DNA of 64,000 nucleotides from an uncultured beta proteobacterium. GTDB taxonomy: Bacteria > Pseudomonadota > Gammaproteobacteria > Burkholderiales > Burkholderiaceae_A. The notes under the pieces are model-generated. The model did not search any database. It was given only the letters and a program-made list of their open reading frames with translations, and was not told the DNA's origin. How positions within the stretch are numbered: position 1 is the first letter of the stretch; each line of letters opens with the position of its first letter. Of the stretch, positions 9,640 to 19,110 are shown piece after piece. The stretch lies in contig CACOBT010000004.1 of assembly GCA_902625535.1 (NCBI GenBank), positions 57,189 to 121,188 on the forward strand, read 5' to 3'. Position numbers and translations under genes: made by a program.

Positions 9640-9960
9640 CTAATTATCACTAGAAATAACCTGTGCTAATGATGTCAAACGCAAAAGCGCCGCGAGGTCG
9701 TCAGGTACATTTACGTAGGTTACTTTCAAATCCTTTGAAATATTAGAGATTGATCTTTCAATTTGAACAATATAAACGACGCCCAAAGTATCAACCTTTT
9801 TTACCTCTTCAAAATTAACAACTAACTTCCTCGAAACCAATTCAGAACCGAATTCTTGCAACAGTTCCTTAGCCTTGTGAAGCTCCTGAACAATAGTTAC
9901 TTTAGTTAGCTGTTCGCCGACAGTTAGAATAAGTGACTTATTGATTTCAGAGCCAACCAT
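9640..9960 (-). CDS. mlaB: STAS-domain protein MlaB
   Basis: Small cytoplasmic STAS-domain protein of 106 residues that binds the ATPase MlaF and supports activity of the Mla phospholipid transporter. The STAS pattern is visible as LVVNFEEVKKVDTLGVVYIVQI, where the DTLG position corresponds to the usual D(S/T)xG loop. The assignment depends on position: it abuts mlaC with no gap, within the mla operon. Sequence identity alone would be weak. Confidence 0.8.
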   Translation of the reverse strand: MVGSEINKSLILTVGEQLTKVTIVQELHKAKELLQEFGSELVSRKLVVNFEEVKKVDTLGVVYIVQIERSISNISKDLKVTYVNVPDDLAALLRLTSLAQVISSDN

Positions 9961-10602
9961 TCAAGAATTACTTTTACCCAACAGTTTGCTGTTTTTTTCT
10001 TTAATTTCCTTTATTAGACCATCAATGCCCTGGGACTTTACAATTTGGGAAAACTGCACTCGATAGTTTTCTACCAACCAAAGACCCAAAACATTCAAAT
10101 CGTAGATTTTCCAACCGCCTTCAGTCAGCTTCATTCTGTAACTCACTGGCACGGCCTGCTGACCGGGAACTGAAACTCTTGTTTTGACAATGACATTTTT
10201 AGCACCTTGCTTTCTTCTTGGCGGTAGAATTTTCACTTTTGCTTGCTCCGCAAATTTTATAGAACCAGAGTAACTGAGTAGCAAAAGTTGCCTAAAGACC
10301 TTCATAAGATTTATCCTCTGTGTCTCAGTAGCGGCTTTCCACTTTTTTCCAACAGCAAGTGCCGTCATTTTTTCAAAATCTAATATCGGCATGACTTTTT
10401 TATCGACAAGTTCGTTAATGCTACCTAAATTTCCGCTGGCAAGCTCTGGCCTACTCTTGATCTCAGTGATTATTTCTTGAGTGACTGATGAAATAACATC
10501 TTCTGGTTTTGGATCAGCTTTTACCGAAACCTGTGTAAGAAAACTTATCGTACCTAACATCAGAAGTTTAGAAACCATTGCCAACTCCAGTAAAAACTTC
10601 AA
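9961..10602 (-). CDS. mlaC: Periplasmic phospholipid-binding protein MlaC
   Basis: Shuttles phospholipids across the periplasm between MlaA in the outer membrane and MlaFEDB in the inner membrane. The 213 residues begin with a signal peptide (hydrophobic stretch about 4-25, cleavage near SVKADPKPED). The Tol_Tol_Ttg2 fold follows, with the typical blocks MPILDFEKMTALAVGKKWKAAT and YRMKLTEGGWKIYDLNVLGLWLVENYR. It overlaps mlaA by 4 nt. Confidence 0.93.
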   Translation of the reverse strand: MKFLLELAMVSKLLMLGTISFLTQVSVKADPKPEDVISSVTQEIITEIKSRPELASGNLGSINELVDKKVMPILDFEKMTALAVGKKWKAATETQRINLMKVFRQLLLLSYSGSIKFAEQAKVKILPPRRKQGAKNVIVKTRVSVPGQQAVPVSYRMKLTEGGWKIYDLNVLGLWLVENYRVQFSQIVKSQGIDGLIKEIKEKNSKLLGKSNS

Positions 10603-11288
10603 TCTTCAATTTGACTTTCCCTAATAGCGAAATACGCGCTCCGCATAGCCATATATCGGTCAAAAGCTAAAGCTTCAAAGGCTTGCTCGGCTGACAGCAG
10701 TCTAGCGCGCGTATCAATAACCTTTAGAGTATTAGCAGCTATTTTGGTTTCCCTGTCACGGGCAATATTGTTAAGCGGGTCAGCAAATAAATCGACTATC
10801 CGCCCTAGGCCATCTCGTACGGAACTCGGTCCTAGCAGGGGAAGTACGACATACGGGCCTGAAGCAACCCCATATGTTCCGAGTGTTTGACCACTATCCT
10901 CATCAGTTTTTGCAATTCCCATCCTTGTAGCAACGTCATTAAAACCAAGAATACCAACTGTGGAATTTACTAAAAATCGAACAGTTGATTCAGAGGAACT
11001 CCGAAAATCTAGTTGAAGAGCGTGTTGTATTGCGGTCATTAAATCACCAAGGTTTGAAAAGAAATTAGTTATACCAGTTCTGAGCGGTTGGGGTAAGGTT
11101 TTCTCATATCCTTGGGCAATAGGCTTAAAAATGGTCCTATCTACACTTTCATTAAATTTGAAAATAGCGCGATTCGCCCCCTCCCATGGGTCACGAGGAT
11201 CAGCGGGCCCCTCATGCCGCAGCAACCCCGCGCAACCTGATGTTAGTAGATTCAATAAAATTAGAGAAACTAAAATATATACCCTCAC
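10599..11288 (-). CDS. mlaA: Outer-membrane lipoprotein MlaA (VacJ)
   Basis: Lipoprotein that removes misplaced phospholipids from the outer leaflet of the outer membrane. A lipobox ends at Cys19 (LLTSGC). The VacJ domain follows, with DPWEGANRAIFKFNESVDR (about 32-50), a NFFSNLGDL block and the GPYVVLPLLGPSSVRDGLG signature. Length (229 residues) is normal for VacJ. In this operon mlaA sits between mlaD and mlaC, the betaproteobacterial arrangement; in E. coli it is unlinked. Confidence 0.94.
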   Translation of the reverse strand: MRVYILVSLILLNLLTSGCAGLLRHEGPADPRDPWEGANRAIFKFNESVDRTIFKPIAQGYEKTLPQPLRTGITNFFSNLGDLMTAIQHALQLDFRSSSESTVRFLVNSTVGILGFNDVATRMGIAKTDEDSGQTLGTYGVASGPYVVLPLLGPSSVRDGLGRIVDLFADPLNNIARDRETKIAANTLKVIDTRARLLSAEQAFEALAFDRYMAMRSAYFAIRESQIED

Positions 11289-11346
11289 TTATTTTCCATA
11301 ACAAATTAGGTTATAACGGTTGAACCAAATATAACATTAACATTTA

Positions 11347-11805
11347 TTACCGCTTCTCTTGAAAATTATAAAGAAATTGAGAAATAATATTCTCCAAAAT
11401 GACCGCCGATTGCGTCAGTTCTATTTCATCGGTATCGGCTAAATAGGCTGTTTCAGCGCCAGGCATTATTCCTAGGTATTTCTCACCTAATAGCCCAGCA
11501 GTCAATACTTTTATCGAGCTATCTGTTGGAAATTTCATATTTTTATCAAGCCTTAAATAGACTTTTGCCTGATACACTTCGTCATCAAATTCTATTTTCT
11601 CAACTCTTCCTACGAGAACACCCGAACTCCTTACCGCTGCGCGAGCCTTCAGACCTCCTACATTATCGAAGAAAGCTACCAATCTATAACCATCAGAAAA
11701 AGAGGATCCGACAAGGTTACTGGCCTTTAAAGAAAGAAAAAAAATAGAAGCTAACCCAAAAAGGAAAAATAGCCCGACGGAAAAATTTGTTCGATTATTG
11801 TTCAT
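11347..11805 (-). CDS. mlaD: Mla transporter MCE-domain protein MlaD
   Basis: Inner-membrane-anchored protein whose single MCE domain forms a hexameric ring with MlaE. The 152 residues have one N-terminal membrane helix (about 8-27, VGLFFLFGLASIFFLSLKA). The MCE domain follows with the pattern FDNVGGLKARAAVRSSGVLVG and a GLLGEKYLGIMPG block. It lies 8 nt after mlaE, with a 58-nt gap before mlaA. Confidence 0.94.
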   Translation of the reverse strand: MNNNRTNFSVGLFFLFGLASIFFLSLKASNLVGSSFSDGYRLVAFFDNVGGLKARAAVRSSGVLVGRVEKIEFDDEVYQAKVYLRLDKNMKFPTDSSIKVLTAGLLGEKYLGIMPGAETAYLADTDEIELTQSAVILENIISQFLYNFQEKR

Positions 11806-11813
11806 ATCATCAT

Positions 11814-12578
11814 TTAATTGTTAAACATAAAGGCCGTCAATATAAAGTCTAAACTCAATATTGCAAAGGCGCTAACAACTACGCACAGAGTTGTTGCAGA
11901 GGACACGCCCTCGGGGGTCGGTTTTGCTGAGTGTCCCATATATAAAGCGATTTGTGTCACCGCTAAACCAAAAATACAACTTTTAATTACACCGTTTAGA
12001 ACGTCTTCGCGAAAATCTACGCCGCTGGACATTTGTCCCCAAAATGCCCCTGGATCAACGCCAATCATTACAACAGCTATTAACCAGCCTCCAAAAACTC
12101 CTACCGCCGAAAAAACAGCACATAGAATGGGGACTGATATTATGCCGCCAACAAATCTTGGAGTCAGGATTCGAGTAACTGGATTAACTCCCATAGCTTC
12201 TAACGCTGAAAATTGCTCTCCTGCACGCATTAGGCCTATCTCAGCGGTCAGAGAAGTACCGGCACGACCAGAAAAAAGTAAGCTAGCAACCACCGGTCCC
12301 AGTTCTCTAACAAGCGAAAGGCATACTAGTAAGCCGAGGGCTTCTTCCGAACCATAACGCCTAAGAGTGTAGTACCCTTGCAGACCCAGCACCAGGCCAA
12401 CAAATAGGCCGGAAAGTACAATAATTCCCATTGAATTATTACCAAGAAACTTAATTTGGTATAACACGTGATGAATTTTTACCCGAAAAAAAAATGTATT
12501 TTTCAACAACTCGAAAAATAAAATCGAAAAGTTGCCTATTCCGATGATTTTTTCTGCTGTTTTTTGTCTCAAATTCAT
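11814..12578 (-). CDS. mlaE: Mla transporter permease MlaE
   Basis: Integral membrane permease of the MlaFEDB phospholipid ABC transporter (254 residues). An amphipathic N-terminal part precedes about five membrane helices. The conserved permease loop GRAGTSLTAEIGLMRAGEQFSALEAMGVNPV couples to MlaF. It lies between mlaF and mlaD in the same transcript. Confidence 0.95.
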   Translation of the reverse strand: MNLRQKTAEKIIGIGNFSILFFELLKNTFFFRVKIHHVLYQIKFLGNNSMGIIVLSGLFVGLVLGLQGYYTLRRYGSEEALGLLVCLSLVRELGPVVASLLFSGRAGTSLTAEIGLMRAGEQFSALEAMGVNPVTRILTPRFVGGIISVPILCAVFSAVGVFGGWLIAVVMIGVDPGAFWGQMSSGVDFREDVLNGVIKSCIFGLAVTQIALYMGHSAKPTPEGVSSATTLCVVVSAFAILSLDFILTAFMFNN

Positions 12579-12596
12579 AGTTGTAAAGGTAAAAGG

Positions 12597-13406
12597 TTAA
12601 GGTCGCAAAAAGTCCTCGATATTTTTGGCTGGGTAATGAAACTTTACAGGTCCTTGCAGCCGTCCCTGTATAAACTGCTGCACCTCCTCATTCTTGGACT
12701 TTTGAATCTCGGAAGGGTTGCCTTCACAAATAATTTCAGCACCCGCAAGGCGCGATGCCAATAAAATCACTCTATCTGCAATTGCAAATGTTTCAGCCAC
12801 ATCATGGGTAACAATTATTGACGTTGCTTTCAAACTGTCATTTAACTTTTTGATTAAATTCGCAGTTATCCCTAAAGAGATCGGGTCTAAACCCGCGAAC
12901 GGTTCATCGTATAAAATTAAATCGGGATCAAGAACTGTTGCCCTGGCTAATGCTACCCTCCTTGCCATTCCTCCTGATATTTCGGCCGGCATTAGGCCTG
13001 CTGCCCCCCTCAATCCAACGGTTTCTAGTTTTAGTAATACTAGGTCACGTAATAGATCCTCTGGTAAATTCAAGTGTTCTCGGGCGGGAAAAGCAACGTT
13101 CTCAAAACAAGAAAGATCAGTGAAAAGCGCTCCAAATTGGAATAAAAAACCCAATTTCTTTCTAACTTCAAGTAGTTTTTTATTTGATATTTTTGCTAAA
13201 TCATTTCCCATAACTAACACTTTTCCGCTGTCCGGTTTCATCAGACCTGAAATTAGACGCAAAAGAGTAGTTTTCCCAACCCCGGATCCTCCCATAATAG
13301 CTACAACTGATCCTTTTTGGATTGATAGATTTAAGTTGTCTATGATAGGCTTCCCTTGGTAAGAAAAAATTAGGTCGCTGATTGTAACTGTGTCATTCTG
13401 AGACAT
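12597..13406 (-). CDS. mlaF: Mla transporter ATPase MlaF
   Basis: ATPase of the phospholipid transporter and first gene of the mla-ibaG-murA-his transcript. It has Walker A GGSGVGKTT, signature EISGGMARR, Walker B LILYDEPFAGLD and the switch VTHD. I start it at ATG 13406 (MSQNDTV, 269 residues), which gives the expected short N-terminus. An upstream TTG in the same open frame would add 16 very hydrophobic residues unusual for an ABC ATPase. This ATG overlaps, on the opposite strand, the kdsD ATG at 13405, so the two start codons share bases. Confidence 0.94.
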   Translation of the reverse strand: MSQNDTVTISDLIFSYQGKPIIDNLNLSIQKGSVVAIMGGSGVGKTTLLRLISGLMKPDSGKVLVMGNDLAKISNKKLLEVRKKLGFLFQFGALFTDLSCFENVAFPAREHLNLPEDLLRDLVLLKLETVGLRGAAGLMPAEISGGMARRVALARATVLDPDLILYDEPFAGLDPISLGITANLIKKLNDSLKATSIIVTHDVAETFAIADRVILLASRLAGAEIICEGNPSEIQKSKNEEVQQFIQGRLQGPVKFHYPAKNIEDFLRP

Positions 13407-14415
13407 GATTGCAAAAAAAAAAATGAATTCAAATAAGAAACCAATTAACTCCAAAGATATATTAGAAAGAGCAAAATTAGTACTAAAAATTGAATTTGAA
13501 GAGATTCAAGCGGTAGGTGATAAGCTGGATAGCGGTTTTGTCGGAGCGATCGAACTTATTTCATCCTCCGAGGGTAGAGTCATAGTCACAGGTATGGGTA
13601 AATCCGGGCATATCGGAAAAAAAATATCGGCTACATTGGCATCGACGGGAACACCCTCGACTTTTTTACACCCGGCAGAGGCCCATCATGGAGACCTTGG
13701 GATGGTACAAAAAAATGATATCATCCTGGCGATTTCTTACTCAGGGGAAACCGATGAGGTCTGCAGTTTGGTACCGCACTTTAAAAGGATAGGAGCACCT
13801 ATAATTGCGATTACGGGCGATTCGAACTCTTCCCTAGCAAAACTGTCCCGTAGCCATATAAATGCTTCCGTGAAAGTAGAAGCTTGTTCACTAAACCTCG
13901 CTCCAACAGCGAGCACAACGGTTGCGCTTGCTTTAGGAGACGCATTAGCGGTTGTTTTGCTAGAAATGAGGGGTTTTAAGGCAAATGACTTCGCTCTTAC
14001 TCACCCGTCCGGATCGCTAGGAAGAAGGTTATTTGTAAAAGTGAACGATTTAATGAGGACTGGAGAGAATATACCATCAGTAGAACCTGAAAGATCGGTT
14101 GGCGAGGCAGTTTTAGAAATGAGCGCCAAACGGATGGGAATGACCTGCGTAATAAATAAAAAGGGGGAAATTTTGGGGATTTTAACGGACGGTGATTTAA
14201 GAAGAATTATTTCTCGTGGGACTGATATTCATAAAAAATTAGTCTCCGACGTAATGTCAAAGAAAGCACATACAATCGACGGGGACTTACTCGCTAGTGA
14301 AGCAGCTTTAAAAATGGAAAAAAATAAAATCAATCATCTTTTAGTGGTGAACAATAGACACAAACTTATTGGCGCTTTAGGGATACATGACTTATTGGAA
14401 GCAAAAATTTTATAG
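13405..14415 (+). CDS. kdsD: D-arabinose 5-phosphate isomerase KdsD
   Basis: Converts ribulose 5-phosphate to arabinose 5-phosphate, the first step of KDO synthesis for lipopolysaccharide. A SIS domain comes first (GMGKSGHIGKKISATLASTGTPS, HPAEAHHGDLGMV and SYSGETDE). Two CBS domains follow from about residue 215. The total of 336 residues is normal. The first ATG overlaps the divergent mlaF ATG; a second in-frame ATG at 13423 is possible. Neither has a clear ribosome site. Confidence 0.95.
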   Translation: MIAKKKMNSNKKPINSKDILERAKLVLKIEFEEIQAVGDKLDSGFVGAIELISSSEGRVIVTGMGKSGHIGKKISATLASTGTPSTFLHPAEAHHGDLGMVQKNDIILAISYSGETDEVCSLVPHFKRIGAPIIAITGDSNSSLAKLSRSHINASVKVEACSLNLAPTASTTVALALGDALAVVLLEMRGFKANDFALTHPSGSLGRRLFVKVNDLMRTGENIPSVEPERSVGEAVLEMSAKRMGMTCVINKKGEILGILTDGDLRRIISRGTDIHKKLVSDVMSKKAHTIDGDLLASEAALKMEKNKINHLLVVNNRHKLIGALGIHDLLEAKIL

Positions 14416-14419
14416 TATT

Positions 14420-14938
14420 ATGACAGCACAAAATTCCGACATATTGAAAGAAAAAATTTTGCAAATCCAGTGGATGTTTTTTGATGTTGACGGCATACTA
14501 ACCGACGGGAGTTTGTTTTACGGTGTCGACGGGGAAGTATTAAAAAAGTTTAACGTTTTGGATGGCTACGGCATAAAAAGATTAAATTGCAATGGTGTTT
14601 CTGTTGGCCTGCTTAGCAGCAGAGACCATCCCTCCACGAGAATTAGAGCCGCTGAGTTGGGTATTACTAATGTCATGTTAGGTAAAGAAAATAAGTTAGA
14701 AGCCTTTACTGCCTGGAGTAAAACTACCGGCATAAATCCGAAATATTGTGGTCATATGGGAGATGATTTTCCTGATTTGGACTTATTTGATGTGGTTGGC
14801 TTCACTGCAAGCGTTCCCAACGCAATCGAAAAAGTAAAGAAAAAAGCTGATTACGTGAGTAAAACCACCGGTGGTAAGGGAGCCGTCAGAGAGGTTGCAG
14901 ACTTGATTTTAAATTTGAGAGGCGCTTGTGAGTCATAA
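14420..14938 (+). CDS. kdsC: KDO-8-phosphate phosphatase KdsC
   Basis: HAD-family phosphatase that removes phosphate from KDO 8-phosphate. It has motif I FFDVDGILTDG, motif II LLSSRD, the Lys region and motif III HMGDDFPDLDLF, with the GGKGAVREV tail typical of KdsC. I prefer the ATG at 14420, 5 nt after the kdsD stop (172 residues). An ATG at 14387 would overlap kdsD by 29 nt. The gene overlaps lptC by 11 nt. Confidence 0.95.
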   Translation: MTAQNSDILKEKILQIQWMFFDVDGILTDGSLFYGVDGEVLKKFNVLDGYGIKRLNCNGVSVGLLSSRDHPSTRIRAAELGITNVMLGKENKLEAFTAWSKTTGINPKYCGHMGDDFPDLDLFDVVGFTASVPNAIEKVKKKADYVSKTTGGKGAVREVADLILNLRGACES

Positions 14939-15512
14939 CTGGAGGGACGTAACTAGCATCATTCTTCCTCCTGGTCTAGTTTTTATATTAGCGTTAATCA
15001 CGGGAATTTTAAGTAAGACGTTACTACTTGAAACTCCTTCTAAGGAAAATTATACCGAAAACACGATTGAGATGTCCGGCGTTGAAATCGTGCATAATAA
15101 ATTTGACAACAAAAAGCACTCTCTTAATTTAATCGCTGCAGACAAAGTTGTGTACAAAGGCAAACGGATGAATTTTTTCAACCCTAACCTGATCTCCTAC
15201 GTTAAAGATCAGGACTTTGTCGAAATTAGTTCTTTGCGAGCTAATTCTAACTCTGACATGAGCGTGGTAAATTTGAGCGGTGCTGCAGAAATAAGGCAAG
15301 TCGATGATGAGGGCAAAACCGTACTTAAAGTAAGCTCAGAAGAGCTAGTCTTCAAGGTAAAGGATAAAATTATCGAAACGGATAGAGCTGTTGTAGTAGA
15401 ACAAAATCAATTTAGAATTGACGGAACAGGTATGATATTCGATCAAAAACTTAGTACTTTCGAAGTCAAACAACAAGCGAGTTTAAAGTCGAGGAGTCTG
15501 CTGGATAAATGA
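14928..15512 (+). CDS. lptC: LPS export protein LptC
   Basis: Bitopic inner-membrane protein linking the LptB2FG transporter to the periplasmic LptA bridge. The 194 residues have one N-terminal membrane helix (about 11-28). A beta-jellyroll LptC/YrbK domain follows, with the start pattern MSGVEIVHNKFDNKKHSLNLIA. Sequence identity in this family is low, so the call also uses position between kdsC and lptA; it overlaps lptA by 4 nt. Confidence 0.9.
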   Translation: MSHNWRDVTSIILPPGLVFILALITGILSKTLLLETPSKENYTENTIEMSGVEIVHNKFDNKKHSLNLIAADKVVYKGKRMNFFNPNLISYVKDQDFVEISSLRANSNSDMSVVNLSGAAEIRQVDDEGKTVLKVSSEELVFKVKDKIIETDRAVVVEQNQFRIDGTGMIFDQKLSTFEVKQQASLKSRSLLDK

Positions 15513-16018
15513 ATTATTTAACAAAGTGTTTTTTTTTCTTGCTTGTTTTTCTGCACGGAGCAGTTAACAGCGCGGATCAATCTAGTAATACTCACCTTCC
15601 CCTCCAAATAGACGCTAACACAATCCAACATGATGACGCCAAAGCTGTAACTAAGTTTGTTGGCAACGTGGTTTTGGTGAGAGGAGACCTAACCTTAAAA
15701 GGAGACTCACTAATACTAAATCAGACTGAAGAAGGGTTATCATTTGGCAAAGTAATTGGCTCACCAGCCATTTTCAAAACAAGAAGGACGGTTGAAGACG
15801 GGTGGGTTGAGGGACAGGCACAAAGATTAGATTACGACGAAAGAAATTCCAGTTTTTTCCTCCGTGGCAACGCACGACTCGTACGTAAGGAAAAAGGTAA
15901 GATCAAAGAGGAGGTTTCTGGAGATGAGCTGAGCTACAACAGTGATTCAGAAATCTACAAAGCGATCACTGAGCCGGGGGAGACAAGAACCAGAATGACA
16001 GTTATTCCACAGCCCTAG
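15509..16018 (+). CDS. lptA: LPS transport periplasmic protein LptA
   Basis: Periplasmic bridge protein carrying LPS to LptD. The 169 residues begin with a signal peptide (cleavage near VNSADQ). The OstA fold follows: [32 protein letters not shown] and later [20 protein letters not shown]. It lies between lptC (4-nt overlap) and lptB (1-nt gap). Confidence 0.93.
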   Translation: MNYLTKCFFFLLVFLHGAVNSADQSSNTHLPLQIDANTIQHDDAKAVTKFVGNVVLVRGDLTLKGDSLILNQTEEGLSFGKVIGSPAIFKTRRTVEDGWVEGQAQRLDYDERNSSFFLRGNARLVRKEKGKIKEEVSGDELSYNSDSEIYKAITEPGETRTRMTVIPQP

Positions 16019-16019
16019 A

Positions 16020-16790
16020 ATGAATAAATACGAAAATGAGGGTTTAATACATACCCTCAGTGCGATCGACTTAGAAAAGAGCTTTAGGAAAAAACAAATT
16101 GTCCGAAAGGTCTCCGTAGAAGTAAAGAGCGGCGAGGTTGTTGGCTTACTCGGACCCAATGGTGCCGGAAAAACAACCTGCTTTTATATGATTCTAGGCA
16201 TAACTCATCCCGACAGCGGCAATGTTTTTATAAATAATGAAAATATTACACGCTATCCACTCTATAAGCGTTCCCACAAAGGTTTAGCGTATTTGCCGCA
16301 AGAGGCCTCAATATTTAAAAAAATGACGGTAAGTCAAAATATTGAAGCTATCCTAGAGCTCAAACATGGTAAATCTGGCCTGAACAAACTAAAAAAAACC
16401 TTTATTAAGGAAAAAAGAGATAAACTACTAAGTGAGTTACAAATTAATGGGATACGAGAAAATTTAGGACATACTTTGTCCGGAGGAGAAAGGAGGAGAG
16501 TTGAGATCGCTAGAGCGCTAGCAACCAACCCGAAGTTTCTTTTGCTCGATGAGCCGTTTGCTGGTGTTGATCCAATTGCAGTTATTGAAATACAACGAAT
16601 TATCAGGTTTTTAAAACGTAGTGAAATTGGAATACTAATAACCGATCACAATGTTAGAGAGACCCTCGGGATTTGCGACAGGGCAACTATAATCAACAAC
16701 GGTTTAGTTTTAGCAGATGGTAGCCCTGACCAAATTATAAAGGACGAAAATGTTAGAAAAATCTATTTAGGAGAACACTTTAAACTCTAA
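16020..16790 (+). CDS. lptB: LPS export ATPase LptB
   Basis: Cytoplasmic ATPase that powers LPS extraction by LptFG. The 256-residue protein has Walker [10 protein letters not shown], the Q-loop region [11 protein letters not shown] typical of LptB, signature LSGGERRR, Walker [17 protein letters not shown] and the switch [10 protein letters not shown]. About 10 extra N-terminal residues precede the core. It is followed one nt later by rpoN, the usual proteobacterial arrangement. Confidence 0.96.
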   Translation: MNKYENEGLIHTLSAIDLEKSFRKKQIVRKVSVEVKSGEVVGLLGPNGAGKTTCFYMILGITHPDSGNVFINNENITRYPLYKRSHKGLAYLPQEASIFKKMTVSQNIEAILELKHGKSGLNKLKKTFIKEKRDKLLSELQINGIRENLGHTLSGGERRRVEIARALATNPKFLLLDEPFAGVDPIAVIEIQRIIRFLKRSEIGILITDHNVRETLGICDRATIINNGLVLADGSPDQIIKDENVRKIYLGEHFKL

Positions 16791-16791
16791 T

Positions 16792-18297
16792 ATGAAAACT
16801 AGCATAGGACTAAAAACAAGTCAGCAATTAGCATTAACTCCCCAATTACAGCAGTCCATAAAGCTGTTACAAATGTCGACTATTGAACTACGTGAACAAC
16901 TGGAAAGTACAATTCTGGAAAACCCCCTTTTAGAATTCGACGAAAATGCAGGGTCTCCGCAAGCAGAAAACGGAGAAAATTTGAAGTCTGTAGAAAGATC
17001 TCAGCAAAGCGAAAATAACAACAAGGGGGAGACCGAAGAAAAACGCGACGATTTTGAAGACCAAAAAGCGTTTGAAACTTCTGTTGAGATAGGTTACAAA
17101 AACAATGATATTTGGTCGCAAACGAAGCCCTCCAAAAACCGAGCAAGTAATGACGACTCGGGAGATTTCCGGGAAAACTTAAAAGAGGCTCCCGTCTCTC
17201 TAACCCAACATTTAAGTGCTCAGTTGGCCCCGATGAAATTGCATGATAAAGAAAGGGCATGGATTGAAATTTTAATCCATGCTTTAGATCCGGATGGCTT
17301 TTTGAGGGAAAGTCTAGAAGAAGTCGAAGAGCCGTTCAGAGAAGAATTTAGAGACCTTTACGGAGAAAGTCTTAGTAGTGACGAGCGTTTTATCGGCCTT
17401 AAGCTTCTTCAAAGTTTTGATCCAATTGGTATTGGAGCAAAAGATTTAGCCGACTGCTTGCGAATACAAATTCTGTCGAGAAAAGAGCAATTGGAACAGG
17501 ATGTCTATCATGCATGCTTAACAATAGTCTCCGATTGTCTTAACTTGTTAGCTCAACATAATATCTCGGGGTTAACTAAGGCTACTGGCTTTCCTAAAGA
17601 TGTCGTGTTGAGGGCGGAGAATGAAATTCGGAATTTGAACCCTCGTCCCGGTTCTAGCTTTAAAGACGATATTGCTTTAACAGTAATTCCTGACACTATT
17701 GCATTTAAGACTAATTCAGGCAGTTGGTCAGCAAGATTAAATGAATCTGCTATTCCAAGGTTGAAAATTGATCAAGATTACGCGCAAGCGATTCGAAATT
17801 CAAGCGGGAATAAAAACTCAATGGGACAACAGCTACAAGAAGCTAAATGGATGCTCAAAAATATTCAACAACGCTTTGATACGATACTACGGGTATCACA
17901 GACCATCGTGGATGTTCAGCAGGATTTTTTTGAAATCGGACCCAGAGCCATGAGACCATTGGTACTTAGGGACGTTGCAGCACGCTGCGACCTTCATGAG
18001 TCCACAGTTTCAAGGGTGACTAATCAGAAATATATTTCTACTCCACTCGGATGTTTTGAATTAAAGTATTTTTTTGGAAGTCACGTTACCACTGAGAGTG
18101 GAGGAGTGGCATCCGGGACAGCGATAAAAGAACAAATAAAAGATTGGATTGGTGAAGAAAACCTTGACAAGCCTTTATCTGACCAAAATATGTCTGACAA
18201 ATTTTCATCCATCGGAATAGTTATTGCGAGAAGAACCGTTGCAAAATATAGAGAAGCTTTAAAAATCCCAAGTGCAAGTATCAGAAAACGACGATAG
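16792..18297 (+). CDS. rpoN: RNA polymerase sigma-54 factor RpoN
   Basis: Alternative sigma factor that needs AAA+ activators. Region I (residues 1-50) is glutamine-rich (LKTSQQLALTPQLQQSIKLLQMS). An acidic linker and the core-binding domain follow. The DNA-binding part ends with the RpoN box ARRTVAKYREAL. At 501 residues it has normal length. Its stop codon overlaps the AGGAGG ribosome site of hpf, so the two are coupled. Confidence 0.97.
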   Translation: MKTSIGLKTSQQLALTPQLQQSIKLLQMSTIELREQLESTILENPLLEFDENAGSPQAENGENLKSVERSQQSENNNKGETEEKRDDFEDQKAFETSVEIGYKNNDIWSQTKPSKNRASNDDSGDFRENLKEAPVSLTQHLSAQLAPMKLHDKERAWIEILIHALDPDGFLRESLEEVEEPFREEFRDLYGESLSSDERFIGLKLLQSFDPIGIGAKDLADCLRIQILSRKEQLEQDVYHACLTIVSDCLNLLAQHNISGLTKATGFPKDVVLRAENEIRNLNPRPGSSFKDDIALTVIPDTIAFKTNSGSWSARLNESAIPRLKIDQDYAQAIRNSSGNKNSMGQQLQEAKWMLKNIQQRFDTILRVSQTIVDVQQDFFEIGPRAMRPLVLRDVAARCDLHESTVSRVTNQKYISTPLGCFELKYFFGSHVTTESGGVASGTAIKEQIKDWIGEENLDKPLSDQNMSDKFSSIGIVIARRTVAKYREALKIPSASIRKRR

Positions 18298-18306
18298 GAG
18301 GTATTT

Positions 18307-18618
18307 ATGAGTATAAGAATCACCGGTCATCAGATTTCACTTACAAGTGCGATAAAGCGGTATGTAACCCGTAAACTTATTCGTTTAAATAAAAAATTTA
18401 AACATCAAATGAACTTTAGTTGTGTTTTGGAGGTAAATAAACTCAGCAAAAAAGTTGAAGTTACTACACATTTGCCGGGCAAAGATATTCATGTTGAGGT
18501 TGAGGATAAGGATATGTATACTGCAATTGATATTTTAGCCACAAAAGTTGAAAGGCAGATTGTCAAATACAAAAAACTCCATTTGATAGATATGCATTCC
18601 TCAAGACTTATTAATTAA
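18307..18618 (+). CDS. hpf: Ribosome hibernation promoting factor
   Basis: Short HPF/YfiA-type protein of 103 residues that binds the 30S subunit and promotes inactive 100S ribosomes. The start region RITGHQISLTSAIKRYVTRKL and the later block VEDKDMYTAIDILATKVERQI are family signatures. It has an unusually strong AGGAGGT ribosome site overlapping the rpoN stop. Position between rpoN and ptsN is conserved in proteobacteria. Confidence 0.95.
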   Translation: MSIRITGHQISLTSAIKRYVTRKLIRLNKKFKHQMNFSCVLEVNKLSKKVEVTTHLPGKDIHVEVEDKDMYTAIDILATKVERQIVKYKKLHLIDMHSSRLIN

Positions 18619-18625
18619 TTTTTGA

Positions 18626-19105
18626 GTGATGAACAGGCTTGCCCAAATACTTCCAAAAGAAAATGTAATGATTTCTGTCAGGGCAGGTAGCAAGAAACGT
18701 GTATTTGAGCAAGCAAGTTTGTTATTTGAGTCAAGGTGCCAGATTGCTCGAAGTAAAATCTTTAATGCCTTATTTTCAAGAGAAAAGCTAGGCTCTACCG
18801 GTTTGGGTAACGGCATAGCTATTCCTCACGGTAGACTTGAAGGCCTGAAAAAATCAATCGCGGTCGTACTTTGTCTTGATATACCGATTCCTTTCGATGC
18901 CAGCGATGGAAAAGCTGTAGATTTATTAATTTTCCTGCTTGTTCCAACTAATGCAAGTAAAGATCATCTAGAAACATTGGCGGAAGTGGCAAATATGTTA
19001 TCGGATAGTAAATTCATTAATGAGTTAAGGCATTCTGCAACAGTTGATCAACTGCATGACGGTATTTGCTCATGGATGCAGACAGATTCGAAGGTTGCAG
19101 ATTAG
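18626..19105 (+). CDS. ptsN: PTS IIA-Ntr regulatory protein PtsN
   Basis: Terminal phosphoacceptor of the nitrogen-related PTS, regulating potassium and carbon metabolism by protein contacts. The phosphorylated His68 lies in GNGIAIPHGRLEG. The rest follows the mannitol-type EIIA fold (159 residues). A GTG (18626) and an ATG (18629) are adjacent starts. The EI-Ntr and NPr partners are not in the window. Next to hprK, it fits the betaproteobacterial PTS-HprK regulatory set. Confidence 0.95.
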   Translation: MMNRLAQILPKENVMISVRAGSKKRVFEQASLLFESRCQIARSKIFNALFSREKLGSTGLGNGIAIPHGRLEGLKKSIAVVLCLDIPIPFDASDGKAVDLLIFLLVPTNASKDHLETLAEVANMLSDSKFINELRHSATVDQLHDGICSWMQTDSKVAD

Positions 19106-19110
19106 GTGCA

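Noticed and set aside
11818..12357. Long open frame antisense to mlaE
   Set aside because: It mirrors a clear MlaE reading frame, has low-complexity composition and no family match.
12718..13362. Long open frame antisense to mlaF
   Set aside because: Shadow of a well-supported ABC ATPase with intact motifs on the other strand.
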